A stretch of 14,722 bases of DNA from JAFDZV01 sp966128725 (GTDB taxonomy: Bacteria > Bacteroidota > Ignavibacteria > OLB7), in assembly GCA_966128725.1 (NCBI GenBank), contig CBHYLN010000135.1, forward strand, positions 1-14,722, in the 5' to 3' direction. Position 1 is the first letter of the stretch; every line of letters begins with the position of its first letter. Under the pieces are notes generated by a model. It ran no database searches, was not told the DNA's origin, and saw only the letters and a program-made list of their open reading frames with translations. Of this stretch, positions 13,603-14,722 are shown piece after piece. The translations under genes were made by a program, and so were the position numbers.

Positions 13603-14722
13603 ATGAAACTGCACTTCGAACCGAACCTGGATTACCAGCTGGAGGCCATCGAATCGGTCTGCGACCTGTTTCGTGGGCAGGAAATCTGCCGCACGGAATT
13701 CACGGTCACGGCCGATGCCGCCGGCGGGGTGCTGCTGCCGGGCATGGAGAGCGATCTTGGCGTGGGCAATCGCCTGACCCTGCTGGACGAGGAGATCCTC
13801 GCCAACCTGCAGGCGGTGCAGCTCCGCAACGGCCTGCCGCTTTCCCCCGCCCTGGAATCCGGCGACTTCACCGTGGAAATGGAGACCGGCACGGGCAAGA
13901 CGTACGTGTACCTGCGCACCATCCTGGAGCTGAACCGCCGCTACGGCTTCACGAAGTTCGTGATCGTGGTGCCCTCGGTTGCCATCAAGGAGGGCGTGTA
14001 CAAGGCGCTGGAAATCACGGAGGACCATTTCAAGGGGCTGTACGCGGGCGTGGCGTTCGATTATTTCCTCTACGACTCCGGCCGGCTGGGGCAGGTGCGG
14101 AACTTCGCCACCAGTTCGGCCGTGCAGATCATGGTGGCCACGGTGGGCGCCATCAACAAGAAGGACATAAACAACCTGTACAAGGAGAGCGAGCGCACCG
14201 GCGGCGAGCGGCCGATCGACCTGATCCGCGCGGTGCGCCCCGTGCTGGTGGTGGACGAACCGCAGAGCGTGGATGGCGGCCTTTCCGGCGCCGGGCGCGG
14301 AGCGTTGGCCGAGATGAACCCGCTCTGCACACTCCGCTATTCCGCAACCCACGCGCAGAAGCACCACATGGTGTACCGGCTGGACGCCGTGGACGCCTAC
14401 GAGCGCCGGTTGGTGAAGCAGATCGAGGTGGCCGGCGCCACCGTGGAGGGCGCGCACAACAAGCCCTATGTGCGGCTGGTGCGGACCGAACGCAAGCGCG
14501 GGGCTATCACCGCATGCCTGGAGCTGGACGTGCAGACCGCCTCGGGCGTGCGGCGCACCGAGCGAACGGTGCAGGACGGCGACGATCTGGAGCAGAGCAC
14601 CGGCCGCGCCGTCTACCGCGATTGCCGCGTTGGGGAGATCCGCACCGGCGCAGACGAGTTCCTGGAGCTGCGCACGCCGGGCGCCGAGCACTATCTGCGG
14701 CGCGGCGAGGCGTTCGGCGATG
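13603..14722 (+). CDS. Type III restriction endonuclease subunit (Res), 3' end outside window
   Basis: The first 373 residues are present and the frame is open to the window end. The protein begins with MKLHFEPNLDYQLEAIESVCDLF, the usual start of type III Res with a Q-motif-like segment, then Walker A METGTGKT (93-100), VVDEPQSVDGG (216-226, the DEPQ/DEPH form of motif II typical of this family) and YSATH (246-250, motif III). The remaining helicase motifs and the C-terminal PDDEXK nuclease would lie beyond the window. With Mod it should form the complex that senses unmodified sites, uses ATP and cuts DNA. ATG 13603 fits the family start; there is no ribosome site. It is separated from mod by a 394-bp repeat-rich leader, unlike the tight mod-res spacing of many type III operons, suggesting separate control. 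Confidence 0.93.
   Translation, partial: MKLHFEPNLDYQLEAIESVCDLFRGQEICRTEFTVTADAAGGVLLPGMESDLGVGNRLTLLDEEILANLQAVQLRNGLPLSPALESGDFTVEMETGTGKTYVYLRTILELNRRYGFTKFVIVVPSVAIKEGVYKALEITEDHFKGLYAGVAFDYFLYDSGRLGQVRNFATSSAVQIMVATVGAINKKDINNLYKESERTGGERPIDLIRAVRPVLVVDEPQSVDGGLSGAGRGALAEMNPLCTLRYSATHAQKHHMVYRLDAVDAYERRLVKQIEVAGATVEGAHNKPYVRLVRTERKRGAITACLELDVQTASGVRRTERTVQDGDDLEQSTGRAVYRDCRVGEIRTGADEFLELRTPGAEHYLRRGEAFGD

Noticed and set aside
1069..14722. BREX, DISARM or Pgl system
   Set aside because: A kinase, a helicase and a methyltransferase are present, but there is no PglZ, BrxC-like ATPase or DrmB (DUF1998), and Mod/Res are clearly type III.

Overview
The window is a GC-rich bacterial accessory region, all but one small fragment coding on the + strand. 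It carries what looks like a composite defence island built around a type III restriction-modification core. Several gaps hold TAnnTTTG-like boxes (for example TATCTTTG at 10593-10600, TATCTTCG at 2643-2650), the -7 element typical of Bacteroidota/Chlorobiota, and mod and res lack a clear Shine-Dalgarno sequence. This points tentatively to a GC-rich member of the Bacteroidota/Chlorobiota (FCB) group. No taxonomic marker gene is present, so the assignment is weak.

Layout: positions 1-577 hold no gene but two copies each of a 55-bp and an 85-bp repeat made of small GC-rich hairpins (REP-like). An N-terminally truncated HNH endonuclease lies on the - strand (578-865). A structured leader precedes a Ser/Thr protein kinase with an unrecognised C-terminal half (1069-2607). 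A 258-bp leader precedes a SNF2-type helicase whose N-terminal PLD-like domain appears to have lost its HxK residues (2866-6090). A gap with three inverted repeats precedes a large TM0106-type nuclease/helicase with PDDEXK, DEDD and SF1 helicase modules (6240-9671). It overlaps a DUF4391-type protein by 4 bp (9668-10555). A 517-bp leader with duplicated palindromes and a CT tract precedes a type III Mod methyltransferase (11073-13208). A second repeat-rich leader with a 61-bp tandem repeat precedes a type III Res subunit cut off by the window end (13603-14722+).

How the genes may work together: Mod and Res form a type III restriction-modification pair. SNF2/PLD helicases and DUF4391 proteins are, from my recollection of gene neighbourhoods, frequent partners of this Mod/Res branch. 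The kinase and the TM0106-type nuclease/helicase sit among them on the same strand but in sampled lines have clearly lower GC, so they may be later additions that regulate or extend the core. The same 18-bp palindrome lies before both mod and res (three copies), suggesting shared control. The best candidate for an undescribed system is this six-gene combination: kinase, SNF2 with dead PLD, TM0106-type nuclease/helicase, DUF4391, Mod and Res.
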